Assembly: GCA_030549955.1 (NCBI GenBank)
Contig: JAUQQI010000276.1
Span: 1-11,441 of the forward strand
Direction: 5' to 3'
DNA length: 11,441 nucleotides
DNA from: Chloroflexota bacterium
Lineage (GTDB): Bacteria; Chloroflexota; Dehalococcoidia; JAUQQI01
Position 1 is the first letter of the stretch; each line of letters begins with the position of its first letter. A program made the position numbers and the translations under genes. Below the pieces are notes generated by a model. The model worked only from the letters and a program-made list of their open reading frames with translations, had not been told where the DNA came from and searched no databases. This document shows positions 1 to 7,361 of the stretch, in pieces.

Positions 1-1308
1 GAAATTGACAAAGTAGGTCAGGCACCACCCGATGAGCGGGTCCACCTCCTCCCCATTTATCCGGCTCGGCCCCACAGTATTGCCGTCGCCGGCATTATCG
101 ACGGGCAAACAGGCCAGGGTTGGGGTTACGAGCAGGTCGTGGGTTTCAAAGACCTTCTGGATGGCATCGTAGATTTCGGTTCTGACGGCCTGGTCGTTGT
201 AAAAGTCAAGGGCTGTGAGCCTGTACCCCCGCTCGACCCACTCCAGGTACTGGGGCGGAAAGTCATCCCGGTGGTCTCGCAGCAGGTCCATGCCCTGGCG
301 CTTGAAGTTTTCCAGGGTCAGGATGTTCACCGGCATGATGAGCCGGCACCAGAGGTCGCTGAGCTCCCGCTGGTGCCGCTTGATTCCCAGCCGCACCTCC
401 TCCACCCGGGCGCCGGCCTCCTCGAAGGCCCGCACCGCCCGGCCCACCACGTCGGCGACCTCCTTCTCCACCGGGAAGACGTCAAAATTCGGGCTGTAAG
501 CGATGCGCCAGCCCCGAATCGACCGGCGGGTCGCAGCCAGCAGGTCCGGCTGCTCGTCGAGGCTGAACGGGTCGCGCGGGTCGTAGCCGGCGACAGCGGT
601 GACAACCAGGGCGCCGTCCTCGACGGTCCGGGTAATCGGCCCTTCGAAGAGGAATGGGGTGTCACCCGCAAACCCGTTGGGCCGGGAAACAAACGGCACT
701 CGCCCAAATGACGGCTTGTAGCCGTAAACGCCACACCACGACGCCGGGATGCGAATGGAGCCGCCCCCGTCCGTGCCTTCGGCAAAGGGTACCAGGCCGT
801 CGGCCACGGCCGCCGCGCTCCCGCCCGAGGAGCCGCCGGTATTTTTGGCCGGATTGAACGGATTCCGGGATGGCCCGAACAGGTAGTTATCACACGTGCC
901 CCGGAAGCCCATTGTCGGACTGTTGGTCTTACCCAGAATGATGGCGCCGGCCTTTTCCACCCGCTCGGCGAAGGCGCAGTAGGCGTCGACCATGAAGTTT
1001 CTGAGGGCCCGGATGCCCCCGAACGTGCTCGGCCAGCCCGGCTTGAAGTCGAACAGGTCCTTGATAGCCGTCGGGACTCCGTGCAGGGGCCCGAGGGTCT
1101 CGCCGGCCATCAGCGCCCGCTCGGCCTCCCGGGCGCGCGCCCTGGCCTCGTCAAAACCGGAGAAAACGAAGGCGTTAATGCTGCGGTTGCGTCGTTCAAT
1201 CCGTTCGATGAAGGCATCTACCACCTCCACCGGCGAAAGCTCCCGCCGGCGAATCCGGTAGGCCAGCTCAACCGCGCCCATATACGCCAGCTCATCTGAA
1301 AGGGCCAT
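1..1308 (-). CDS. Amidase-signature family amidase (C-terminus beyond window)
   Basis: This gene encodes a Ser-cisSer-Lys amide hydrolase. The frame is open from the ATG at 1308 to the left edge, giving 436 residues; the family is usually 450-500, so roughly 30-60 C-terminal residues are missing. GVPTAIKD carries the catalytic Lys (about K83). TGGSSGGSAAAVA (157-169) carries the cis-Ser (about S160). GTDGGGSIRIPAS carries the nucleophile (about S184). The 24-residue spacing between the two serines fits the family. DLLVTPTLACLP lies near the edge, as expected. The start is supported by GGAGGT 7 nt upstream; that site overlaps the stop of lipBA, and the gap between the genes is 5 nt, so it is the last visible gene of the aco operon. 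The substrate cannot be read from the sequence. No gatB or gatC is nearby, so a GatA role in Gln-tRNA synthesis is unlikely. Because known bacterial lipoamidase is also an amidase-signature enzyme, lipoyl-lysine or a lipoamide is one candidate substrate; a small amide is the other. Confidence 0.9.
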   Translation of the reverse strand, partial: MALSDELAYMGAVELAYRIRRRELSPVEVVDAFIERIERRNRSINAFVFSGFDEARARAREAERALMAGETLGPLHGVPTAIKDLFDFKPGWPSTFGGIRALRNFMVDAYCAFAERVEKAGAIILGKTNSPTMGFRGTCDNYLFGPSRNPFNPAKNTGGSSGGSAAAVADGLVPFAEGTDGGGSIRIPASWCGVYGYKPSFGRVPFVSRPNGFAGDTPFLFEGPITRTVEDGALVVTAVAGYDPRDPFSLDEQPDLLAATRRSIRGWRIAYSPNFDVFPVEKEVADVVGRAVRAFEEAGARVEEVRLGIKRHQRELSDLWCRLIMPVNILTLENFKRQGMDLLRDHRDDFPPQYLEWVERGYRLTALDFYNDQAVRTEIYDAIQKVFETHDLLVTPTLACLPVDNAGDGNTVGPSRINGEEVDPLIGWCLTYFVNF

Positions 1309-1313
1309 CACTT

Positions 1314-2801
1314 TCACCTCCCTGTTCCGGTCCTGAGCAGCTCACCGGCCCGGTAGGAGCTCCGTACAAGCGGGCCGGCCGCCGCCTCTTCAAAGCCCAG
1401 GGCCCGGGCAACTTCCCGATACCATTCGAACTCGACCGGGTGAATAAATTCGGCAACCTCGAGATGATGGTCGGTGGGCTGGAGGTACTGGCCCAGGGTC
1501 ACAATGTCGCACCCGGCCCGGCGCAGGTCCTCCAGCACCCCGACGACCTCCCCCCGGGTCTCCCCCATGCCCAGAATGATGCCCGACTTGGTTTTGAGGC
1601 CGGCCCGCCGGGCATAAGCCAGTACCCCCAGGGCCCGCCGGTAGTCTTTCCGGGGCTGGATGACCGGATAAAGCCGGGGAACGGTCTCGACGTTGTGGTT
1701 AAGTACGTCCGGCCGGGCCGCAAGGACCACGTCAAGGGCCCTGGTAGAACCCCCAAAGTCGGGGATAAGCACCTCGACGGTCGCGTCGGGCAGGCGCTGA
1801 CGGAGCGCCCGGATAGTGGCCGCAAACTGGCCGGCCCCGCCGTCGGGAAGGTCGTCCCGGGCCACCGACGTCACGACGACGTGGCGCAGGCCGAGACGGG
1901 CCGCGGCCCGGGCGACGCGGTACGGCTCCAGGGGGTCCGGGGCCCCCGGCCGGCCGCTGGCAACGGCGCAGAACCGGCAGTGGCGGGTGCAGGTCTCCCC
2001 GAGGAGCATGAAGGTCGCCGTGCCGCCGCCCCAGCACTCGCCGATGTTCGGGCAGAGGGCCTCCTCACAGACGGTGTGGAGACGCTCCTTCCGGAAAAGG
2101 CTTTCAAGCCAGGCGACTCTCTCGCCGGTCGGGGCAGGAGCCACCAGCCAGGGGGCCTCCTGAAAGCCGACCTGCCAGTTCAGCCCGAGAACCCCGGCCA
2201 GCTCCTGGCAGAAGGCCCGCTCGACCCCCAGCAGGCCGGGGGCCCGGCCGAGAATCCGGGCCATGGATGTCACCCCCCGGTCGGCCAAGCCGCAGGGGAC
2301 GATGAGGCCGAAATGGTCGAGGTTCGGGTCCACGTTGAGGGCAAGGCCGTGGAAGGTCACCTCCCGGCTCACCGCAAGACCAACGGCCGCAATCTTTTCC
2401 CGGCCGACCCACACGCCGGGATGCTCCGGGTCCCGGTGGGCGGCAATCCCGTAGCGGGCCAGGGTCCGGATGGCCGCTTCCTCCAGGGCCCACAGGAGGT
2501 CGTAAAGCCGGCCGGGGCGGAGCCTGAAAATCGGGTAGAAAAGGAGCTGGCCCGGACCGTGGTAGGTGGCCCGGCCACCCCGCTCCGTAAATTCGAGGCC
2601 GACCCCAAGGGCGGCCAGCCGCCCCCGGCTGACCCGCAGGTCTTCCATCCCGCCACCCCGGCCCAGGGTTATGACCGGCGGGTGCTCAACAACCAGCAGG
2701 ATATCTCCGACCCGGTCTACCTGGCGGGCCGCAACGAGCCGCCTCTGAAAAAGGTGTGCCCACCGGTAAGCAAGCCGCCCGAGTCTCAGAACCGTAATCA
2801 T
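1314..2801 (-). CDS. Fused octanoyltransferase-lipoyl synthase (LipB-LipA)
   Basis: One uninterrupted 495-residue frame carries two enzymes that are normally separate. Residues 1 to about 210 are LipB, which moves octanoate from octanoyl-ACP to a lipoyl-domain lysine. Its motifs are ERGGRATYHGPGQL (73-86), WVGREKIAAVG with catalytic Lys136, and IVPCGL with catalytic Cys170. Residues from about 216 are LipA, the radical-SAM enzyme that inserts two sulfurs into the octanoyl chain. TVCEEALCPNIGEC (243-256) has the CX4CX5C auxiliary-cluster cysteines 245/250/256. CTRHCRFC has the CX3CX2C radical-SAM cysteines 271/275/278. RSSY (480-483) is the C-terminal motif whose Ser ligates the auxiliary cluster. 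Every key residue I looked for is present in both halves, so both are probably active. The junction, around residues 211-225, contains the usual LipA N-terminal 'PWL' element and no long linker. The ATG overlaps the acoL stop as ATGA, so translation is probably coupled; its own Shine-Dalgarno is weak. Confidence 0.95.
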   Translation of the reverse strand: MITVLRLGRLAYRWAHLFQRRLVAARQVDRVGDILLVVEHPPVITLGRGGGMEDLRVSRGRLAALGVGLEFTERGGRATYHGPGQLLFYPIFRLRPGRLYDLLWALEEAAIRTLARYGIAAHRDPEHPGVWVGREKIAAVGLAVSREVTFHGLALNVDPNLDHFGLIVPCGLADRGVTSMARILGRAPGLLGVERAFCQELAGVLGLNWQVGFQEAPWLVAPAPTGERVAWLESLFRKERLHTVCEEALCPNIGECWGGGTATFMLLGETCTRHCRFCAVASGRPGAPDPLEPYRVARAAARLGLRHVVVTSVARDDLPDGGAGQFAATIRALRQRLPDATVEVLIPDFGGSTRALDVVLAARPDVLNHNVETVPRLYPVIQPRKDYRRALGVLAYARRAGLKTKSGIILGMGETRGEVVGVLEDLRRAGCDIVTLGQYLQPTDHHLEVAEFIHPVEFEWYREVARALGFEEAAAGPLVRSSYRAGELLRTGTGR

Positions 2802-4141
2802 CGGAGCTGTCCAAGGGCATCCCGGGCGGCCTCCACCAGCGCCTCGGCCACCGTCGGGTGGCCAGGGTCGAGGTTGGCCAGGTCCTCGACCAGGGCCTCG
2901 AGTTTGAGGGCCACCGCCGCCGTCGAAATCACCTCCGTTGCCAGGGGGCCGACCAGATGGACGCCCAGGAGCCGGCCGTGGGGCCTGGAGGCAACGACCT
3001 TCGCAAAGCCGAGGCTCTGGCCTAGGGTTAGTGCCCGGGCATTGAACCCCAGGTCGGCCCGCCCGGCCGCCCGGGCCTCCGGCTCCGTGAGACCGACTGC
3101 CCCGACTTCGGGCCGGGTGTGGTAGTTTCGGGAAACCGGTCTGGGGTCAAACTCGCGGTCGAACCCCAGGGCATTTTCGGCGGCGACCGTTGCCTGGGCC
3201 CTTGCAAAATTCGAGAGCATCCGGCCGCCCGTTACATCCCCGGCGGCGAAGACCCCGGGCAGGGTCGTGGCCTGCCGGCGGTCGGTCAGGACCGCCCCAT
3301 TTTCCGGGTCAAGGCCCGGCCCGACAACTTCGCCGGTCCGGGGCCGGCGGCAGTCCGAGACCAGAAACCGGTCGGCAAGAACGGTCCCGTCCCGGCCGAC
3401 GGCCGCGAGCCCGTTATCGGCCGCCTCCAGCCGGACCAGCTTCCAGCCGGTCCGGACCTCGATACCGGTCTCGGTCAGCACGAACTGGAGGGCCTCGGCG
3501 ACTTCCGGGTCCTCCGCCGGCAGGAGTTGCGCTCCCGGCTCAAGAATTGTCACCCGACTGCCGAAGGCCTGATAAAACTGGGCCCATTCGACCCCGATGA
3601 ACCCCCCGCCGTAAACCGCCAGCTGGCGGGGCACTTCGGAAAGGGCCAGGCAGTGGTCGGTCGTCCAGACGCCCGGCAGGTCGATGCCGGGAACTTCCGG
3701 CAAGATAAAGGCGGCCCCGGTCGCCAGGATGACCCCCCGTCCGGTGAACCGCTCCGGCCGGGCCCCGCCGGCGACAACCTCCACGGCGCAGCCGGGCAGG
3801 GGCCGGGCCTGCCCTTTTACCAGGTGGACCCCGAGCTGGTTCAGGTAAAAGGCGGTTCCCGAATGAACCCGGTCGATGACCTCATCGAGCCGGCGGCGGG
3901 CCAGGGAGAGGTCAGGGGTACCGGTAGCGGCCGGGCCCCAGCCGGGACCTTCGGCGGCGGCCCGCCAGCGGTTTGCCACCTCCAGGCCGGCGACGGTTGG
4001 CACGCAGCCCCGGTGCAGGCACGCGCCCCCGAGGCGCTCCTGCTCGAATAGAACGACCCGGGCCCCGAGCTCCCGGGCCCGGAGGGCTGCGGCAACCCCG
4101 GCCGGGCCGCCCCCGACCACGAGGATATCGGCGTCGGCCAT
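2798..4141 (-). CDS. acoL: Dihydrolipoamide dehydrogenase (E3)
   Basis: This 447-residue flavoprotein reoxidises the E2 dihydrolipoyl group and passes electrons through FAD to NAD+. VVGGGPAGVAAAL (8-20) is the FAD-binding dinucleotide fold. GGACLHRGC has the redox disulfide C41/C46. YGGGFIGVE (177-185) is the NAD-binding fold. GVFAAGDVTGG (296-306) is the second FAD contact. The interface domain ends with GHPTVAE, which supplies the His428-Glu433 active-site dyad. One oddity is that the residues after the second Cys are CVPTV rather than the usual C(I/V)PSK, so the conserved Lys beside the flavin is absent; the first His of the common HxHPT motif is Gly. Length is slightly under the family norm (about 460-480). 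The start has GGAGGT 7 nt upstream, inside the last codons of acoC; the intergenic gap is 3 nt. The symbol acoL is given from operon context, and lpd would be the generic name. Confidence 0.93.
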   Translation of the reverse strand: MADADILVVGGGPAGVAAALRARELGARVVLFEQERLGGACLHRGCVPTVAGLEVANRWRAAAEGPGWGPAATGTPDLSLARRRLDEVIDRVHSGTAFYLNQLGVHLVKGQARPLPGCAVEVVAGGARPERFTGRGVILATGAAFILPEVPGIDLPGVWTTDHCLALSEVPRQLAVYGGGFIGVEWAQFYQAFGSRVTILEPGAQLLPAEDPEVAEALQFVLTETGIEVRTGWKLVRLEAADNGLAAVGRDGTVLADRFLVSDCRRPRTGEVVGPGLDPENGAVLTDRRQATTLPGVFAAGDVTGGRMLSNFARAQATVAAENALGFDREFDPRPVSRNYHTRPEVGAVGLTEPEARAAGRADLGFNARALTLGQSLGFAKVVASRPHGRLLGVHLVGPLATEVISTAAVALKLEALVEDLANLDPGHPTVAEALVEAARDALGQLR

Positions 4142-4144
4142 CGG

Positions 4145-5302
4145 TCAGACCTCCCCAAAAATCAGGGCCGGCTGGGCCAGCATGCCGGCCAGGGTCTGCA
4201 AAAAGGCGGCCGCCGGAGCGCCGTCGACGATGCGGTGGTCGAACGTGAGGCTCAGGGTCATTAGACTTCGAACGGCGAGCTGGCCCCGATAAACGGCGGG
4301 CTTTTCGATAATCCGGCCGACGCCCAAAATTGCCGCCTCGGGCGGGTTGATAATCGGGGTGAAGGCGTCGATTCCGTACATCCCGAGGTTGCTGATGGTA
4401 AACGTACTGCCGGTGACCTCGTCAACCGTGAGCGTCCCGGCCCGGGCCGCGGCCGCAAGCCGCCTGAGCTCCCGGTCAATCTCACCCAGCGTGAGCCGGT
4501 CGGCATTACGGATGACCGGGACGATCAGCCCGTCCTCCAGGGCGACCCCAACCCCGATGTTTATCTCGTCCAAAAGCCGGATTTCGTCCCCGACCAGGGT
4601 CGCGTTTAAGACCGGGTGCCGCCTGAGGGCGGCCGCCACCGCCTTCACAAGTACCGCTGTGTAACTTATGTCCACTTGCGCCTTCAGCCGGTCGACGAAC
4701 TCGACCAGGCCTGTGACGTCGGCTTCGGTGGTGATGGTGACCTGGGCCATCGCCTGCAGGCTCTCGGTCATTCGCTCGGCGATCGCCCGCCGCATGCCGG
4801 CAAAGGGGACCGTCCGGGCGGCCGGCGGGGCCTCCGGGGCGGCCGGGGCCATCCGGCGCTGTTCCAGGTAGGCCAGCACGTCCGACTCCTGGACCCGCCC
4901 GCCCGGACCCGTCCCCCGGACCTCCCCCAGGTCGATACCGTGCTCCCGGGCCAGGCGCTTGGCCATCGGGGTGGCCAGCACCTCACCGGCCGGGGTCGGG
5001 GGCCGTTCGGCGGGTGCCGGTCCCGGCGCGGCCGCCGGGGCGGCGGGGATGACAGGCAGCTCCTCGCCGGGGGCGAGGATGTAGCCGATGACCGCCCCGA
5101 CGGCCAGCTTCGCCTTCGGTGGGGCGGCGTGGCGAAGGATGCCTTCCTGGGGTGCCTTGACCTCGTAGGTGATCTTTTTACTCATCACCTGAACAATCGG
5201 CTCATCCCGGGCTACCCGGGCCCCATCCTCCCTGAGCCACCTGACGACCTCTCCTTCGGTCATGGCCATCCCGAGTTTCGGCATGACGACCTGCACTGCC
5301 AT
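4145..5302 (-). CDS. acoC: Dihydrolipoyl acyltransferase (E2) of acetoin/2-oxoacid dehydrogenase
   Basis: This is the core E2 of the complex: it takes the acyl group made by E1 on a swinging lipoyl arm and transfers it to CoA. It has 385 residues. A single lipoyl domain (2 to about 78) has the attachment lysine in [10 protein letters not shown], probably K43. A Pro/Ala-rich linker (about 81-105) follows, then a peripheral E3/E1-binding domain (about 107-147; [24 protein letters not shown]). A second linker leads to the catalytic domain (about 163-385), ending with DHRIVDG (His356, Asp360). An upstream in-frame ATG at 5338 would add 12 residues, but the start at 5302 has AGGAGG 6 nt upstream and begins directly with the lipoyl domain. 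That ATG overlaps the acoX stop by 1 nt (TGATG). In most E2s the lipoyl lysine follows Asp or Glu, whereas here it follows Lys. The symbol is given from context; motifs alone do not distinguish AcoC from a small pyruvate dehydrogenase E2. Confidence 0.92.
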   Translation of the reverse strand: MAVQVVMPKLGMAMTEGEVVRWLREDGARVARDEPIVQVMSKKITYEVKAPQEGILRHAAPPKAKLAVGAVIGYILAPGEELPVIPAAPAAAPGPAPAERPPTPAGEVLATPMAKRLAREHGIDLGEVRGTGPGGRVQESDVLAYLEQRRMAPAAPEAPPAARTVPFAGMRRAIAERMTESLQAMAQVTITTEADVTGLVEFVDRLKAQVDISYTAVLVKAVAAALRRHPVLNATLVGDEIRLLDEINIGVGVALEDGLIVPVIRNADRLTLGEIDRELRRLAAAARAGTLTVDEVTGSTFTISNLGMYGIDAFTPIINPPEAAILGVGRIIEKPAVYRGQLAVRSLMTLSLTFDHRIVDGAPAAAFLQTLAGMLAQPALIFGEV

Positions 5303-6318
5303 CAGCAACCTCCTGAAGGACCGTCGGGTGCTTCCCAAGCCAGGTCGAAGGCCCCCCGCCGGGTTGCCTCGGCCAGGGCCGCCTCGATATCCACCACCCG
5401 GGGACCGGCCGTCGTGAGCCGAACGGCCACCGTCTGCTGCAGGCCGACCTCGACCTCTCGCTCGCCGTCAAGGGCAACGGTACAGTTGCCGGGGTCAAGG
5501 TGGACCTCCTCCCCGGCCTCCAGCAGCCGGTGTTCCAGGATCCCGACCGGGACGACCAGGCCGGGGGCGATGGGGGCGAGCACCTGGCGCCCGCCAGCCC
5601 CCAGCCGCAGGTAAAGGCCGTGGGTGTTTCGGGGGCTCAAAGTTGTCAGACAGCCCCCGACGGCCGCCAGGCCGACGGTCCCCGGCCGGGCCTGGGCCAG
5701 GACCGCCTCCCGGAGCCGGCCCGGGTCCCACAGGGCCCGGCTGCCGACAAAGAGGTCCCGGCTCGTCGCAATGTCGACCAGGGCCACATCGATGAGCTCC
5801 CCGTCGACGTAAAGTTCAAGTCGCTTGGTCCGGTACGTGACGGCGTCCGCCGGGACAAGGCCCGCGGCGATGACCCCGGCAGCCAGCCCGGCCACCGTCC
5901 CCTCCACCATGACCGGGAAGACGTTATTGGTGCCCGTCGAGACGGGGATGAGGGGGACATCCCCGGCGCCCCGGGCCGCCGCCCGGTTGGTGCCGTCCCC
6001 GCCGACGGTGACGATGCAGGCCACCCCGGCCTCGGCCATGATTCTGGCCGCCCGCGTCGAGTCCCGGGCGTCGCCGTATACCGGCATCTCGATAATGCGG
6101 GCATCGAGGCTGAGGCGCAGGCCGTCCAGGGCCCGCAGGCCGAGGCCGGCCGTGTCGGGCATAATGAGCACCCGGCGCACGCCCAGGGCGTCCAGGGCCC
6201 TGAGCGTGCGCCGGATGATATTCACTTTTTCGTTGTTGTCAAACACCGAGGCCTGGGCCACGAGGCGGCGGATATCCTTGCCCGAGGCCGGGTTTGCGAT
6301 GATGCCGACGGCCGACAT
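5302..6318 (-). CDS. acoX: AcoX-type ATP-NAD kinase-like protein
   Basis: This 338-residue protein belongs to the NAD-kinase/diacylglycerol-kinase-like superfamily. It opens with GIIANPASGKDIRRLVA (5-21) and carries the nucleotide motif VTVGGDGTN (103-111), followed by PVSTGTNNVFP (125-135). This combination is typical of AcoX proteins found with acetoin dehydrogenase genes. The family's biochemical role is not established, and NAD-kinase activity should not be assumed. The frame continues upstream to 6504, but that extension is Gly/Pro/Arg-rich shadow sequence lying over acoB. The ATG at 6318 fits the conserved N-terminus and overlaps the acoB stop as TAATG. I see no good Shine-Dalgarno, so translation probably depends on coupling. 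Its position between E1 and E2 matches the acoABXCL order and is the main reason to favour acetoin as the substrate of the complex. Confidence 0.88.
   Translation of the reverse strand: MSAVGIIANPASGKDIRRLVAQASVFDNNEKVNIIRRTLRALDALGVRRVLIMPDTAGLGLRALDGLRLSLDARIIEMPVYGDARDSTRAARIMAEAGVACIVTVGGDGTNRAAARGAGDVPLIPVSTGTNNVFPVMVEGTVAGLAAGVIAAGLVPADAVTYRTKRLELYVDGELIDVALVDIATSRDLFVGSRALWDPGRLREAVLAQARPGTVGLAAVGGCLTTLSPRNTHGLYLRLGAGGRQVLAPIAPGLVVPVGILEHRLLEAGEEVHLDPGNCTVALDGEREVEVGLQQTVAVRLTTAGPRVVDIEAALAEATRRGAFDLAWEAPDGPSGGC
5309..5314 (-). promoter_or_regulatory. Ribosome binding site that fixes the acoC start
   Basis: AGGAGG lies 6 nt before the ATG at 5302. The alternative ATG at 5338 has no comparable site and would add 12 residues not expected before a lipoyl domain. 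Confidence 0.85.
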
Positions 6319-7349
6319 TACACGCGGCCCAGGGCCGTATTGACCGCCTGGATTATCTTCTCCGGCGACGGGATGTAGTAGTCCTCGAGGACCGGGCTGA
6401 ACGGGACCACCGTATGGGGCGCGGTCACCATCTGGGGCGGCCCATCGAGGTATTCGATGGCCCGGGTCGTGACCAGGGCGACGATGTCCGTGGCCATACT
6501 GCACCGGGGATTGTCCTCATCGACCACGACCAGGCGGTGGGTCTTTTTCACCGAGCTGATGATGGTTTCCTCATCCAGGGGCGAAAGGGTCCGGGGGTCC
6601 ACGACCTCGACACTCACCCCGTCGCCGGCGGCCAGCCGCTCGGCGGCTTCGAGGGCGAAATGAACCATCCGGCCGATGGCGACAACGGTGACGTCCCGGC
6701 CTTCCCGTTTGATGTCGGCCTGGCCCAGCGGGATAGCATACTCGCCTTCCGGGACCTCCCCCTCCATGTCGTAGAGGACCTTGTGCTCGAAGAAGATAAC
6801 CGGGTCATCGTCCCGGATGGCCGAGATGAGCAGACCCTTGGCGTCGTAAGGGGTCGAAGGCACCACCGTTTTGAGGCCGGGCATATGGGTGAAAACCGAG
6901 TAATGGCAGCCGGAGTGCTGGCCGGCGGCCCGAAATCCGGCCCCGACCATGGTACGGATGACCATCGGGACCTTCGCCTTGCCGCCGAACATGTACCGGA
7001 GCTTTGCGCCCTGGTTGAAGATCTGGTCCATGCAGACGCCGAAGAAATCGACAAACATCAGCTCGGCGATGGGCCGGAGGCCGGTAGCCGCGGCCGCAAC
7101 GGCCGCCCCGATGAAGGCCGACTCGCTGATGGGCGTGTCAAGGACGCGGGTCCGGCCGAACTCTTTGGCGAGCCCTTTGGTTACTCCCAGGACGCCGCCC
7201 CAGGCCTCCTCACCCCGGCCCTCCACGTGGGGGAGGCGGGCCCCGCCGGCCACATCCTCCCCCATGATAATGACGGTCGGGTCCCGCCGCATCTCCAGCC
7301 GGATCGCCTCATTTATGGCCTCCCGGAAGGTCATCGAACGGCCTGCCAT
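6318..7349 (-). CDS. acoB: Thiamine-diphosphate dehydrogenase E1 component, beta subunit
   Basis: This 343-residue beta subunit pairs with AcoA to form the alpha2beta2 E1 that cleaves acetoin (or decarboxylates a 2-oxoacid) using thiamine diphosphate and reductively acylates the E2 lipoyl arm. The N-terminal pyrimidine-binding half contains VIIMGEDVAGG (26-36) and DTPISESAFIGAAV (71-84). Glu76 in the ISE motif is the expected cofactor-activating residue. Further family blocks are FVDFFGVCMDQIFNQ and GAGFRAAGQHSG. The C-terminal transketolase-like half has VEVVDPRTLSPLDEETI and VVVDEDNPRCSMATDI. Length is normal for the family. The start is supported by AGGAGG 7 nt upstream, overlapping the acoA stop codon (TAAGGAGG); the gap to acoA is 12 nt. 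Sequence motifs alone do not separate acetoin from pyruvate or branched-chain E1 beta. Confidence 0.92.
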   Translation of the reverse strand: MAGRSMTFREAINEAIRLEMRRDPTVIIMGEDVAGGARLPHVEGRGEEAWGGVLGVTKGLAKEFGRTRVLDTPISESAFIGAAVAAAATGLRPIAELMFVDFFGVCMDQIFNQGAKLRYMFGGKAKVPMVIRTMVGAGFRAAGQHSGCHYSVFTHMPGLKTVVPSTPYDAKGLLISAIRDDDPVIFFEHKVLYDMEGEVPEGEYAIPLGQADIKREGRDVTVVAIGRMVHFALEAAERLAAGDGVSVEVVDPRTLSPLDEETIISSVKKTHRLVVVDEDNPRCSMATDIVALVTTRAIEYLDGPPQMVTAPHTVVPFSPVLEDYYIPSPEKIIQAVNTALGRV

Positions 7350-7361
7350 GGCGCTTCCTCC

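Noticed and set aside
327..893. Minus-strand open frame of 188 codons inside the amidase
   Set aside because: It is in a different frame from the amidase, which has intact catalytic motifs through this whole stretch.
1440..3125. Plus-strand open frame of 561 codons
   Set aside because: It is antisense to lipBA and acoL, is low-complexity Gly/Pro/Arg-rich, shows no family motif and lies opposite strongly conserved coding sequence; long antisense frames are expected at this G+C content.
6319..6504. N-terminal extension of acoX
   Set aside because: The extra 62 codons overlap acoB and are composition-driven; the conserved AcoX N-terminus begins at 6318.
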